From assembly GCA_965216945.1 (NCBI GenBank), contig CBDCGU010000003.1, positions 1,426,001 through 1,490,000 on the forward strand: a DNA stretch of 64,000 nt. The letters run 5' to 3'. The notes below the pieces were generated by a model. It ran no database searches and had not been told where the DNA came from. It was given only the letters and a program-made list of their open reading frames with translations. This document shows positions 54,471 through 62,559 of this stretch, in pieces; within the stretch, counting starts at the first letter, position 1; every line of letters begins with the position of its first letter. The translations under genes and the position numbers were made by a program. The DNA is from DATHZQ01 sp965216945 (lineage in GTDB: Bacteria > Actinomycetota > Acidimicrobiia > Spongiisociales > UBA5794).

Positions 54471-55751
54471 ATGGCGTGGTTCGACGTACTCGTAGTGGGC
54501 GGCGGATTCGGCGGTGCGTTCGGCGCACGGCGACTCGAGGAGCTCCTGCGCAATCACGGCGAGCGCATCCTTCTGGTCGCCCCGGAGAACTTCATGCTCT
54601 TCTCCCCCCTGCTCCCCGAGGCGGCCTCCGGAACCCTCGAGCCGCGCCACGCGGTCATCCCGCTGCGGGAACTGCTGGACAGCACCGAGATCCTGGTCGG
54701 GAGGATCACGTCCTTCGATGCGGCTGAGCACGTCGCGTCGGTGCGGACCGCAGGTGGCGAACACCGCACGATCGCGTTCGGCAAAGCATTGCTGTCGCCG
54801 GGTTCCGTCCCCACGGTGTTCCCCATCCCCGGTCTCGCCGATCACGCCGTGGGCTTCAAGACGCTCGCCGACGCCACGTGGCTGCGCAACCGGGTACTTC
54901 ACCAACTCGACGTCGCGGAAGGGGCCACCGATCGGGAGGAGCGCCGGCGTCAGCTCACGTTCACCTTCGTCGGCGGCGGCTATGCAGGCGTCGAGGCGCT
55001 CGCCGAGCTCGAGTCGATGGCGCGGGAGGCGGTGCGCCGCTATCCGACGCTGACCGCATCCGACTTCCGCTGGGTGCTCGTGGAAGCCCAAGACTCGCTG
55101 CTCCCCGGCCTCCACCCCAAGCTGGCTACGTTCACCGAGAAGGTCCTGCGCAGACGGGGCATCGAGGTGCACCTGGAGACACGCCTGGAGAGTTGTGTCG
55201 ACAAGCGCGTCGAGCTGTCGGGAGCCCCGGTGGCGCCCTACGTGTCGGAGACCATCGTCTGGACGGCGGGACAGCGGCCGAGTCCCACCGTCACGGGTTG
55301 GGGTTTGCCCGTAGACCGCCGTGGCTTCGTTCCCGTCGACGCCGGCATGCGTGTCCAGGGTCTGGAAGGCATCTATGCGGTGGGAGACGCCGCTGCCGTT
55401 CCCGATCCGGAGGGCGGTCTGTCCCCCAACACCGCCCAGCATGCGCTGCGTCAGGGGCGGGTGGCCGCGACCAACATCGCAGCAGAGCTCGGAGTCGCCG
55501 CACCGGCCAACTTCGACTACCGAACCCGGGGCCTCGCCGTCACACTCGGCAAGTGGCAGGGAACTGCCCAGGTGAAGCGATTCACCTTCACCGGACCGCT
55601 GGCCTGGTGGATGGGCCGCTCATACCACCTGCTGATGATGCCGGGACTCGCCCGCAAATCCCGGGTCGTCAGCGACTGGACCATGGGGATGCTGTTCCCG
55701 CGCGACGTCTCCCAGCTCGGTTCGCTCGGATCGCCCAGCCCGCTCGAGTGA
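54471..55751 (+). CDS. ndh: Type II NADH dehydrogenase-like FAD/NAD oxidoreductase
   Basis: A 426-residue two-dinucleotide-binding flavoprotein. FAD motif VLVVGGGFGGAFGARRLEE (about 6-24), the family segment FSPLLPEAASG, NAD motif FTFVGGGYAGVEALAELE (about 160-180), and GIYAVGDAAAVPDP match NDH-2. The C-terminal membrane-docking helix region (GPLAWWMGRSYHLLMMPG) is present. It would oxidise NADH and reduce quinone at the membrane surface without proton pumping. Confidence 0.88.
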   Translation: MAWFDVLVVGGGFGGAFGARRLEELLRNHGERILLVAPENFMLFSPLLPEAASGTLEPRHAVIPLRELLDSTEILVGRITSFDAAEHVASVRTAGGEHRTIAFGKALLSPGSVPTVFPIPGLADHAVGFKTLADATWLRNRVLHQLDVAEGATDREERRRQLTFTFVGGGYAGVEALAELESMAREAVRRYPTLTASDFRWVLVEAQDSLLPGLHPKLATFTEKVLRRRGIEVHLETRLESCVDKRVELSGAPVAPYVSETIVWTAGQRPSPTVTGWGLPVDRRGFVPVDAGMRVQGLEGIYAVGDAAAVPDPEGGLSPNTAQHALRQGRVAATNIAAELGVAAPANFDYRTRGLAVTLGKWQGTAQVKRFTFTGPLAWWMGRSYHLLMMPGLARKSRVVSDWTMGMLFPRDVSQLGSLGSPSPLE

Positions 55752-55760
55752 GTCGCCGGC

Positions 55761-56189
55761 TCAGCGCCTGTCGAGAGACCCCTGCAGCCGCTCCACGGCC
55801 TCGATGAAGAACCTCGGCACCGGTTTCTTCTCGAACGACTCCGCATCGACGACCACATAGATCTCGTGGCCGCGGACCACGGTCGCCTCGGTCGCCTCGT
55901 TCCACGCCTCGAGGAGGAACCGCAACGAAGTGGTGCCGATCCGGTCGACGCATACCCCCACGGCCAGCTCGTCACCGATCCGGCCCGGGGCGAGAAAGTC
56001 GATCTCGGCATGGGCGACGAGCACCTCGTGGCCCGTGGCGTGCAGTTGGTGACCGGGATAGCCCACAGCCTCGAAGTAATCGGCGATGGCGTCATCGAAG
56101 TAGGCCAGATAGTTGGCGTTGAACACGATGCCCTGGGCGTCGCTGTCGCTGTAGCGAACCTTGCGGCGATAGACCACGGGCCAATCCAT
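55761..56189 (-). CDS. Hotdog-fold acyl-CoA thioesterase
   Basis: A 142-residue 4-hydroxybenzoyl-CoA thioesterase-type protein: VRYSDSDAQGIVFNANYLAYFDDA contains the catalytic Asp/Asn-type residues, and EIDFLAPGRIGDELAV is typical. It likely hydrolyses acyl-CoA of unknown type. TAGGGT ends 6 nt upstream of the ATG, and the TAG is also the stop of the upstream gene. Confidence 0.88.
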   Translation of the reverse strand: MDWPVVYRRKVRYSDSDAQGIVFNANYLAYFDDAIADYFEAVGYPGHQLHATGHEVLVAHAEIDFLAPGRIGDELAVGVCVDRIGTTSLRFLLEAWNEATEATVVRGHEIYVVVDAESFEKKPVPRFFIEAVERLQGSLDRR

Positions 56190-56195
56190 TGCAGC

Positions 56196-56201
56196 ACCCT
56201 A
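56196..56201 (-). promoter_or_regulatory. Putative -10 element (TAGGGT), leaderless type
   Basis: Minus-strand TAGGGT ends 6 nt before the thioesterase ATG at 56189. It coincides with the anti-sigma gene stop. Confidence 0.3.
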
Positions 56202-57653
56202 CCCGGTGGGCACGAACCACCTCAGCTGGTCGATGAGGAACAGGAGATGGTCCTCTCCGAGGTGCGACCACACCACCAGGTCGTAGTCGCTTCCCTCGAC
56301 GCTGACGACGGCCTGGAGTGCGTCGACCGTCGGCTCGCCCGTCTCCGGGTCGAAGTACAACACGCGATCTCGCGGAAGAGCCGGATCGGAGGTGCGCCCT
56401 CCGTACTCGGCGACGCTTCCGTCCACCCACTCGATGCGGTTCGGCAGCGAGGGACCGGTGCTCGGCGTATCGCTGGACGGCTGCCAACCAATGCCTGCCG
56501 TACCGCGGCCACAGGCCACGCAAGGCTGGTTCGAGCCCGTATGGCCGGGACCGGACCTGGTGTTCCATGCGATACCCGCGCCCCAGGTCCGCACCTCGGC
56601 GCCCTCGAGCTCTTCCCCGACGGAGGCGAGAACCAGCTGCGGCCCGCTGATTCCGAGCTCTTCCCACTTGGCGAACACCAGATCGGATGCGGTCGTTGCG
56701 TCCACCGTTGCGCCGGCCCAAGGCGGTGCCCCTCGCGTCACGGTCTGCGGCGGATCGGATGCGGTGCGCAGCTCTACGGGCCGGGCGATCATGCCTTCGA
56801 CGAGACGCAGGTTCTGTACCAGGCGGCGCAGGTGCTCCTCGCCGAGATTGGACCACACCTGGTAGCGGCATCCCTGGCCGGCAATGACGATGTTGGCGAG
56901 CAGCTTCGTGCCAGTGGTGTCTGCACCCTCCGGGCCGATCGTGGCAAAGCTGCCATCCGCCCAATTCATCGTGGCCGTGAGGCTCTCGCCGGTGTCGGGC
57001 TCGTGGAGAACGGCCGTGCCGGCGATCCCGAACGCCGAGCGGCCGCAGTCCTCACAATCGCTGCCATCGGGCTGCTGGCCGGGACCCTCGGGACGGTCCC
57101 ACGCCACGGCCCAACCGCCGGCAAAGTCGGCGGGCCGTGGTGTCGCGTCGTTGCCGAGCGAGGCCAGCGTCAGTGGTGCCAGCGCGGAGCACCATCGCTG
57201 GTTCTCAGCCTGGTCCCAGACGTCGGCGTAGACGGCGGGCACGTCCTCCGCCCGCAGGCGCGGGCCCTCCCATGGCGCCCTGCCGAGCGGCGCCGCGGCG
57301 GCGGTGGTGACGGTGCCGCTCATCGAGTCGACGCCGGTTTGACCGACGGTGGCCTCGGGGGTGGCGACGGCATCCGGATCGGCGGCGGGCCGGGTGAGGA
57401 CTGCCGTCGCACCCCCAAGAACAAGAACGATGGCTGCCGCCGCAGAGGCGGCGAGCCAGGGAGACACACGCTGTCGTGGAGGTTCGGGCTGCTTCAGTTC
57501 GACGATCTCGCCGTCGCCGGTGCGTCCGGGAACAACGGGGCGCGGGTCGATCCGGGACAGCTCGGCCTCGACGTCCTCCCAGAATCCGGTGCGGTGTTGC
57601 GGGACCGGCAGATCGCCGAGGTCGACGCTGAAGTCGCGATCGTCGCGGTTCAC
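56199..57653 (-). CDS. Putative anti-sigma factor with two extracytoplasmic Cys-x2-Cys-Gly-Arg domains
   Basis: A 484-residue protein with a cytoplasmic N-terminus (1-62, FWEDVEAELSRI), one membrane helix (about 66-87) and an extracytoplasmic part. That part contains two tandem homologous domains. Paired features: GGWAVAWDRPEGPG with CEDCGRSAFGI (Cys200, Cys203) versus GAGIAWNTRSGPG with CVACGRGTAGI (Cys378, Cys381), and YQVWSNLGEEHLRRLV versus YDLVVWSHLGEDHLLFLI. Extra Cys are at 155 and 262. The gene overlaps the ECF sigma gene by GTGA, the usual position for an anti-sigma. The CxxCGR pairs suggest redox or metal sensing; this is inference. Confidence 0.75.
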   Translation of the reverse strand: MNRDDRDFSVDLGDLPVPQHRTGFWEDVEAELSRIDPRPVVPGRTGDGEIVELKQPEPPRQRVSPWLAASAAAAIVLVLGGATAVLTRPAADPDAVATPEATVGQTGVDSMSGTVTTAAAAPLGRAPWEGPRLRAEDVPAVYADVWDQAENQRWCSALAPLTLASLGNDATPRPADFAGGWAVAWDRPEGPGQQPDGSDCEDCGRSAFGIAGTAVLHEPDTGESLTATMNWADGSFATIGPEGADTTGTKLLANIVIAGQGCRYQVWSNLGEEHLRRLVQNLRLVEGMIARPVELRTASDPPQTVTRGAPPWAGATVDATTASDLVFAKWEELGISGPQLVLASVGEELEGAEVRTWGAGIAWNTRSGPGHTGSNQPCVACGRGTAGIGWQPSSDTPSTGPSLPNRIEWVDGSVAEYGGRTSDPALPRDRVLYFDPETGEPTVDALQAVVSVEGSDYDLVVWSHLGEDHLLFLIDQLRWFVPTG

Positions 57654-58195
57654 AACTGGTCCTGACGTTCGAGCCGGCGGCGCATGGCGCGACGTGCTCG
57701 CGCCAGGCGAGAGCGCACCGTGCCGATGGGCACGTTCAGCACTGCGGCAGCGTCGCCGTAGTCGAAGCCAAGTGCATCGACGAGGACGAGGACCGAACGA
57801 TGCTCCATGCTCAGACCGTCGAGCGCCGACGCGACGTCCACCTGGGCAACGACCCGGGGCTCCACCGACGGCGCAGGAGGAGCCCTGTCCGGGTCCAGCG
57901 GGACGTGCTCCCGAGTTCGGCGCATGACGTCGACACACGAGTTGTGCACGATGCGGTACAGCCAGGTACCGATGCCGGCTTCCCCACGAAACGCAGGAAG
58001 CGCCCGATATGCCTTCACGTACGCCTCCTGCAGCGCGTCGTCCATGAGCGTGGCGTCCCGGACCATCCGAAACGCCAGCGCCCTCAGACCGGTGTCGTGC
58101 CGGCGCAAGAGGTCGGCAAACGCCCGGTGATCCCCCTCACGAGCCCGGGCCAGCAGCTCGGCCTCGCTTACCGCGCTCAAAGTCGCGGCTCCCAT
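57650..58195 (-). CDS. ECF-type RNA polymerase sigma factor
   Basis: A 181-residue group 4 sigma factor. Region 2 is HDTGLRALAFRMVRDATLMD and AYVKAYRALPAFRG with GTWLYRIVHNSCVD; region 4 is SMEHRSVLVLVDALGFDYGDA and helix-turn-helix PIGTVRSRLARARRAMR. The gene overlaps the downstream putative anti-sigma gene and is divergent from a probable selenoprotein gene. Target promoters were not identified. Confidence 0.92.
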   Translation of the reverse strand: MGAATLSAVSEAELLARAREGDHRAFADLLRRHDTGLRALAFRMVRDATLMDDALQEAYVKAYRALPAFRGEAGIGTWLYRIVHNSCVDVMRRTREHVPLDPDRAPPAPSVEPRVVAQVDVASALDGLSMEHRSVLVLVDALGFDYGDAAAVLNVPIGTVRSRLARARRAMRRRLERQDQL

Positions 58196-58306
58196 CTACC
58201 ACAGTTCGACGCACCCACGAGGCGATCCGTTCCATCGTTGTCGAGAAAGGAGGGTGGAGACTGCACGAGCGAGAGTCAAGCTCACGGGAGAACACTCAGG
58301 TGGCCC

Positions 58307-58312
58307 TAACCT
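58307..58312 (+). promoter_or_regulatory. Putative -10 element (TAACCT) of the selenoprotein gene
   Basis: TAACCT ends 6 nt before the ATG at 58319, with no ribosome-binding site, predicting a leaderless mRNA. Confidence 0.4.
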
Positions 58313-58318
58313 CCCCTT

Positions 58319-59308
58319 ATGGCTGGCTTTACCCATCTCGTGGACGAGCACGACGTGCGCCCGGACATCGGCGAGGCGTTCGAACGCGAGTGGAAATGGC
58401 TCCAGCGGCCCGGCACGTACTTCAGCTCGCCGCAGAAGCTCGCCGTCATGCGACGCACGCGAGCAGCCGTGCGAGGGGCCGGGATCGACGACGACCTGCC
58501 GCAACCGGTGGCGGCAGCCGTCGACCGAATCGCCACTGCACCGGCGCAGGTGCGTCGCGGCTGGGTCGAGGCGCTGGTGGCGGCCGGCCTCCCCCTGACG
58601 GGCTACGTGGAGACGCTGTCGCTGGTCAGCCGAATCATGGCGGTCGACGCCTTCCACGAGGTTGCGGGCCTGGCGCCACCGGAGCTGCCCGATCCTGGTG
58701 GCGGCGCCCCCACTGGTGACTTCAACCCCATGGCCAGACCGTCGAAGGGCTTCGTACCGATGACCCGCGGCACGAGTATCTGGTGGTCGCTCACCCTCGT
58801 CCCGGAGGCGTACGCCCGGATGGAGGACTTACACTGCGTCTTGTATCTGTCGCCGGAGCAGATGCAGGCGCCGGGCAGCCCGCGCCGGCTCAGCCGCCCC
58901 CAGATGGAGCTGATCGCCTCCAGGACGTCGGCCGTCAACGAGTGCTTCTACTGAGTCGTATCACACGTCGCCATGCTCCGGGAGAGCTGCCTCGCAACCG
59001 ACACCCCCCACGACCTGATGGCCGTCACCGATCGAGCCCGCGACCCGCTGATCCCGGCGGGGATGCCGCTTCTCGACCTGGTCGACGCGACCCTCGACGG
59101 CACGCCGGAGCGCTTGGCCGCCGCCCGCAGCGCGGTCCTGGACGAACTGGGCCACGCCGCGCTGGTGGATGTCGCCGCCGTCTTCGCCACGTTCGCCATG
59201 ATGAATCGAGTCGCCGACGGCACGGGAATCCCCGTCGGCCGGGGACGTCTGGCGAGCACAGCCGACATCCGGGCCGCCGCCGGCCTCGATGCGCTCCTGC
59301 ACGACTGA
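58319..59308 (+). CDS. AhpD-like (carboxymuconolactone decarboxylase/alkylhydroperoxidase) selenoprotein with in-frame TGA
   Basis: Read as one 329-residue protein with Sec at position 212 (TGA 58952-58954). The frame before (211 codons) and after (58955-59308) is identical, and only this one stop interrupts it. The TGA lies in NECFY-[TGA]-VVSHVAML, so the motif is Glu197-x11-Cys209-x2-Sec212-x3-His216, exactly the spacing of Glu118, Cys130, Cys133 and His137 in mycobacterial AhpD. Sec replaces the second, peroxidatic Cys. The remainder (AGMPLLDLVD, AALVDVAAVFATFAMMNRVADGTGIP) is a standard C-terminal domain of the peroxidase-related family; the N-terminal half is a second, Cys-lacking helical domain. 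A SECIS-like hairpin follows the TGA. The downstream part alone has no ribosome-binding site. Alternatives: nonsense mutation or sequencing error. It probably reduces peroxides or protein thiols. Divergent from an ECF sigma gene. Confidence 0.75.
58972..58989 (+). promoter_or_regulatory. Putative bacterial SECIS hairpin
   Basis: Downstream of the TGA, stem GCTC/GAGC (58975-58978 with 58984-58987) is extended by two pairs across a one-base bulge (58972-58973 with 58988-58989). The apical loop CGGGA (58979-58983) has G at the second position. The loop starts 24 nt after the TGA, within the 16-37 nt range of the bacterial SECIS model. Short and imperfect, so moderate confidence. Confidence 0.55.
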
Positions 59309-59371
59309 GCCCTGCCGGCACCGCACCGGCGCCGGTCGTCCCGTACCGCCGCCCCGCAGTCGGATGGCGCC

Positions 59372-60538
59372 TCAGTTCTCCGCGATCGTGCCTTGGATGA
59401 GCCCCACCCCATGCTTCCCGGCCTGGATCGCGTAATACAAGTGGTAGGTGTCATCGACTTGGGCTCCGCTCATCCAGAGCCATCCGTTCTCGTTGGTCAA
59501 CTCAACCACGGGGTTGGCTTCGTAGCGCTCCCAGGCGAGCCCGTCGACGCTGGTGGCGTACCCGAGCCAATCCCACTGGTCATGAGTCTGGGTTCGGTCG
59601 CGGAACCAGCCGGCGTAGAACATCTCGAAGCCGTCATCGGTCGCAAACACGGTCGGGCTACCAACGGCAGCGTGGTCCCACTCCTCGTCGTCCTCTGCAA
59701 CGGGTCCGAGGATGGGATCGTGAACCTCGAACAAACCGTCCGTGGTGGCGGGGTCGTCGAAGGGCACCCATGCGCCACCGCCGTCCCGCACCAGCGCACC
59801 CATCTGGATCGTGTACAGCCGCACCCCGTCGTAGAGCACGATGTCGGTGCCCGGCACGATCGACTGGGGGACGATCCGTGTGGCCCAGGAATCCGGCGGC
59901 GACGTGAAGATCGGCTCGGCGCCGATCGTCCACGGGCCTTCCGGCGCCGGGGCAGTGGCGCGCCAGATGCTGTTGCCTTGCGTCTTCCGATCCACCCACT
60001 CGCCAACGAACATCTCCCACGTGCCGTCGTCGAGCACGCGGGCAACCCCACGTCCCGCCTCCAAGTTCCGATCGTCCGGCGCAAGACGGAGCACCGGCCC
60101 CTCGCCGACGCGGGTGAACTCGATGCCGTCGGTGGACGTGGCGTAACCGATGCCGATGCTCTCGCTGCCCCATCCGCTGTAGAACATGTGAAACAAGCCA
60201 TCGTGGAAGACGACGTTCGGCGCAAACGTCCACGTGGCATCCCAGTCGCCTCCGTCACCGTCCGCAAGGACGGGATTGTCCTCGCCCCGCACGACGGCGA
60301 AATCGAAGCGCAGCGGACCCGCCGGCACGGCCTCCGTCGTCGTTGTCGTCCCGCCGGCCGTGGTCGACACCGAGGTGGTCGTCGTGGATGGCGCCTCGGT
60401 CGTCGACGGTGGGTGCGTCGTCGCCTCGATCGGCGGCGCCGTCGTGGCCTCGGCTCCGGTCTGGTCTCCTCCACCGCAGGCGCTCACCACGAGCGCCAGC
60501 GAAGCGAGCGCCATCGGCCACGTCGACCGTGCGACCAC
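59372..60538 (-). CDS. GH43-like five-bladed beta-propeller lipoprotein (second copy)
   Basis: A 388-residue lipoprotein: n-region VVARSTWPMALASLALVV and lipobox VSAC, Thr-rich linker to about residue 75, and a propeller with blade motifs LFHMFYSGWG, GIGYATSTDGIEF, WRATAPAPEGPW and LGYATSVDGLAWERYEANP. It is paralogous to the gene at 25643-26821. GTG 60538 is chosen because of GGGAGG 5 nt upstream and the Arg in the n-region; ATG 60514 is an alternative. Convergent with the selenoprotein gene. Confidence 0.78.
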   Translation of the reverse strand: MVARSTWPMALASLALVVSACGGGDQTGAEATTAPPIEATTHPPSTTEAPSTTTTSVSTTAGGTTTTTEAVPAGPLRFDFAVVRGEDNPVLADGDGGDWDATWTFAPNVVFHDGLFHMFYSGWGSESIGIGYATSTDGIEFTRVGEGPVLRLAPDDRNLEAGRGVARVLDDGTWEMFVGEWVDRKTQGNSIWRATAPAPEGPWTIGAEPIFTSPPDSWATRIVPQSIVPGTDIVLYDGVRLYTIQMGALVRDGGGAWVPFDDPATTDGLFEVHDPILGPVAEDDEEWDHAAVGSPTVFATDDGFEMFYAGWFRDRTQTHDQWDWLGYATSVDGLAWERYEANPVVELTNENGWLWMSGAQVDDTYHLYYAIQAGKHGVGLIQGTIAEN

Positions 60539-60655
60539 GATTGCCTCCCAAAGAGTGGACGTCACCCCTGTAGACCATTCATCGGTGCGACTACGCGACA
60601 CCTGACCTGATGGTGCGCCGGGTCGTTCGCCGGACGAGGCCAAGGAGCTGCGGCG

Positions 60656-60661
60656 TACCAT
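60656..60661 (+). promoter_or_regulatory. Putative -10 element (TACCAT), leaderless type
   Basis: TACCAT ends 7 nt before the ATG at 60669. Confidence 0.4.
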
Positions 60662-60668
60662 GCCGCCG

Positions 60669-61913
60669 ATGAGCTCCTTCTGGCATCCGTTTGCGAACAT
60701 GGCAGCCGTCGGCGGCAACGAACTGGTCATCGAACGCGCCGACGGCGTCTACGTGTTCGACTCCGCCGGCAAGCGCTACCTCGACGGCACGGCAAGCCTC
60801 TGGTACGCCAACGTCGGCTACGGCCGCAACGAGATCGGTGCGGCGATGGCGGAACAATCCGCCAAGCTCGCCGCATTCCACACCTTCGGCGATTTCTCGA
60901 ACCGACCGGCGATGGAGTTGGCGGACCGGATCGCCGGTATCGCACCTGTGCCCGGGAGCAAGGTGTTCTTCACCTCCGGTGGCTCCGACTCGGTCGACAC
61001 GGCCGCCAAGCTGGCACGGCGCTATTTCGCCGAGACCGGCCAGCCACAGCGCACGGTCTTCATCATCCGGGAGTGGGCGTACCACGGCATGCACGCCTAC
61101 GGCACCAGCCTGGCCGGGATGCAACCCAACCTTGACGGCCATGGGCCGATGATCGAGGACGTCGTGCGCGTGCCGTACGACTCCATCGACTACCTGATGG
61201 ACACCATCGAGCTGGTCGGCGCCGATCGGGTGGCCGCGCTGTACTGCGAGCCCGTCATCGGCGCAGGCGGGGTACGTCCCGCTCCGGAGGGCTATCTCAA
61301 GCACGCCCGGAGAGTGATGGAAGAGGCCGGAGGTCTGTTCATCGCCGACGAGGTCATCACAGGGTTTGGCCGCGTCGGGGACTGGTTCGCCTCCAGCCGC
61401 TTCAGCCTGGAACCCGATCTCGTGACCTTCGCCAAGGGCGTGACCTCGGGCTACGCCCCGCTCGGGGGCGTTCTCGTAGGGCCCAAGATCGCCGCACCCT
61501 TCTGGTCCGGCGAAGGTGCGATGTGGCGCCATGGCTACACCTATTCGGGTCACCCCGTGGCCTGCGTTGCGGCCCAGGCGAACCTCGACATCATGGAGAG
61601 CGAGGGGCTCCTGGCCAGGGCGCTGGAGTTGGAGACCGAGCTGATGGATGCACTCGAGCCGCTCAACGATCACCCGGCCGTCGCCTACCTTCGCGGCGGC
61701 GTCGGCGTCATGGCGGCCGTACAACTCGCCGACAGTGTCATGACCGACGACCCCGACGCCGCAACGCGGGCGGCAGAAGCCGCACGCCGCAACGGCGTGA
61801 TCACCCGTGCCATCGCCGGCGGCGGTCTGCAGGCCTCACCGCCTTTGATCATCACTCGGGAACAGCTCGACGAGATGGCCGCCGGTCTCCGCGCCGGGCT
61901 CGATGCGATCTGA
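60669..61913 (+). CDS. Class III (omega-amino acid:pyruvate type) aminotransferase
   Basis: A 414-residue PLP enzyme. It begins MSSFWHPFANM, common for this family. Motifs: LDGTASLWYANVGYG, FTSGGSDSVDTAAKLAR (phosphate loop), REWAYHGMHAYG, CEPVIGAGGV, IADEVITGFGRVG (Asp), and the PLP Lys in FAKGVTSGYAPLGG. Likely an omega-amino-acid:pyruvate or putrescine-type aminotransferase; substrate unknown. ATG 60669 is preferred by the TACCAT spacing; ATG 60660 gives three more residues. Confidence 0.9.
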   Translation: MSSFWHPFANMAAVGGNELVIERADGVYVFDSAGKRYLDGTASLWYANVGYGRNEIGAAMAEQSAKLAAFHTFGDFSNRPAMELADRIAGIAPVPGSKVFFTSGGSDSVDTAAKLARRYFAETGQPQRTVFIIREWAYHGMHAYGTSLAGMQPNLDGHGPMIEDVVRVPYDSIDYLMDTIELVGADRVAALYCEPVIGAGGVRPAPEGYLKHARRVMEEAGGLFIADEVITGFGRVGDWFASSRFSLEPDLVTFAKGVTSGYAPLGGVLVGPKIAAPFWSGEGAMWRHGYTYSGHPVACVAAQANLDIMESEGLLARALELETELMDALEPLNDHPAVAYLRGGVGVMAAVQLADSVMTDDPDAATRAAEAARRNGVITRAIAGGGLQASPPLIITREQLDEMAAGLRAGLDAI

Positions 61914-61936
61914 GGGCCTGCGAGGCTCGCTCGACT

Positions 61937-62015
61937 CTGGATCGCATTGGGGCGCCTACCACGACGTTAAGGGTGCCAGGGGGAAACAGGGAACCACACC
62001 CCCAATGCGATCCAG
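61937..62015. repeat. 16-bp inverted repeat with 47-nt spacer
   Basis: CTGGATCGCATTGGGG (61937-61952) and its exact complement at 62000-62015 flank 47 nt. It lies between the convergent aminotransferase and a secreted protein gene. The internal GGCGCC and GGTGCC segments may form an inner stem. Could be a long-loop bidirectional terminator, a small structured RNA or a tiny mobile-repeat remnant. Confidence 0.7.
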
Positions 62016-62031
62016 CGACTTGCGTCCTGCC

Positions 62032-62343
62032 CTACAGGATGACTCTGGCTCTCGGCCCGTTGCCCATGCAGTTCTGCATTCCGACTTCCTCGCCGCGAGG
62101 CACCTTGCACTTGTGCGGTGCCCAGCGAGTGCACACCACGGCGCTCAGGTCCCGCGTCCGCTCACAGACGAGCTTGTAGTCCGGGTGCTGCCGGCCGAGC
62201 TCTACCGGCGCAACGGAGGCAAGGCCTCCCGCACTGTCGACCACGGTGTCGGTGGCCGCGACGTCCAGGGACGCACTGCTCGCAGAAGCTGTGCCGGGCA
62301 GGAGCGAAAACGCCAAGACCATGACTGCCAGCAGAATCCACAT
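62032..62343 (-). CDS. Small secreted protein, unknown
   Basis: A 103-residue protein with a signal peptide (MWILLAVMVLAFSLLPG, cleavage near TASA). The mature part contains Cys residues in KLVCERT, VVCTRW, HKCKVP and QNCMGN, likely forming disulfides outside the cell. No family recognised. ATG 62343 begins the signal; longer frames add a non-signal-like stretch. The end is close to an inverted repeat. Confidence 0.7.
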   Translation of the reverse strand: MWILLAVMVLAFSLLPGTASASSASLDVAATDTVVDSAGGLASVAPVELGRQHPDYKLVCERTRDLSAVVCTRWAPHKCKVPRGEEVGMQNCMGNGPRARVIL

Positions 62344-62506
62344 CCGGGGTTCTGGAGTTCCCTCCACTTCCACCACTCTCCCTCCGTCGGCTGGGGCCAC
62401 CACAGCCCCACCGAGGGCCACACAGCCCCCTTGCCTTGCGTCGGAAGTTAGCCAGCACCTCAGTGGCCCGGAATGGGGCGGCGGACTCAGATTCCCACGC
62501 CGATGG

Positions 62507-62540
62507 GAAGAGGGCCGGGAGTGAGCTCCCGGCCCTCTTC
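62507..62540 (-). terminator. Hairpin after the CTPGYW-motif protein gene
   Basis: Perfect 14-bp stem (62507-62520 with 62527-62540) and loop GTGAGC. It lies 20 nt after the stop at 62560 on the minus strand. No long T-run. Confidence 0.8.
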
Positions 62541-62559
62541 GATACCCATGGGTTGTTCG

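Noticed and set aside
58973..59308. A separate 111-codon gene starting at ATG 58973
   Set aside because: No ribosome-binding site or good -10 precedes it, it begins in the middle of a domain, and it is in frame with the preceding 211-codon part through a TGA at the catalytic Cys.
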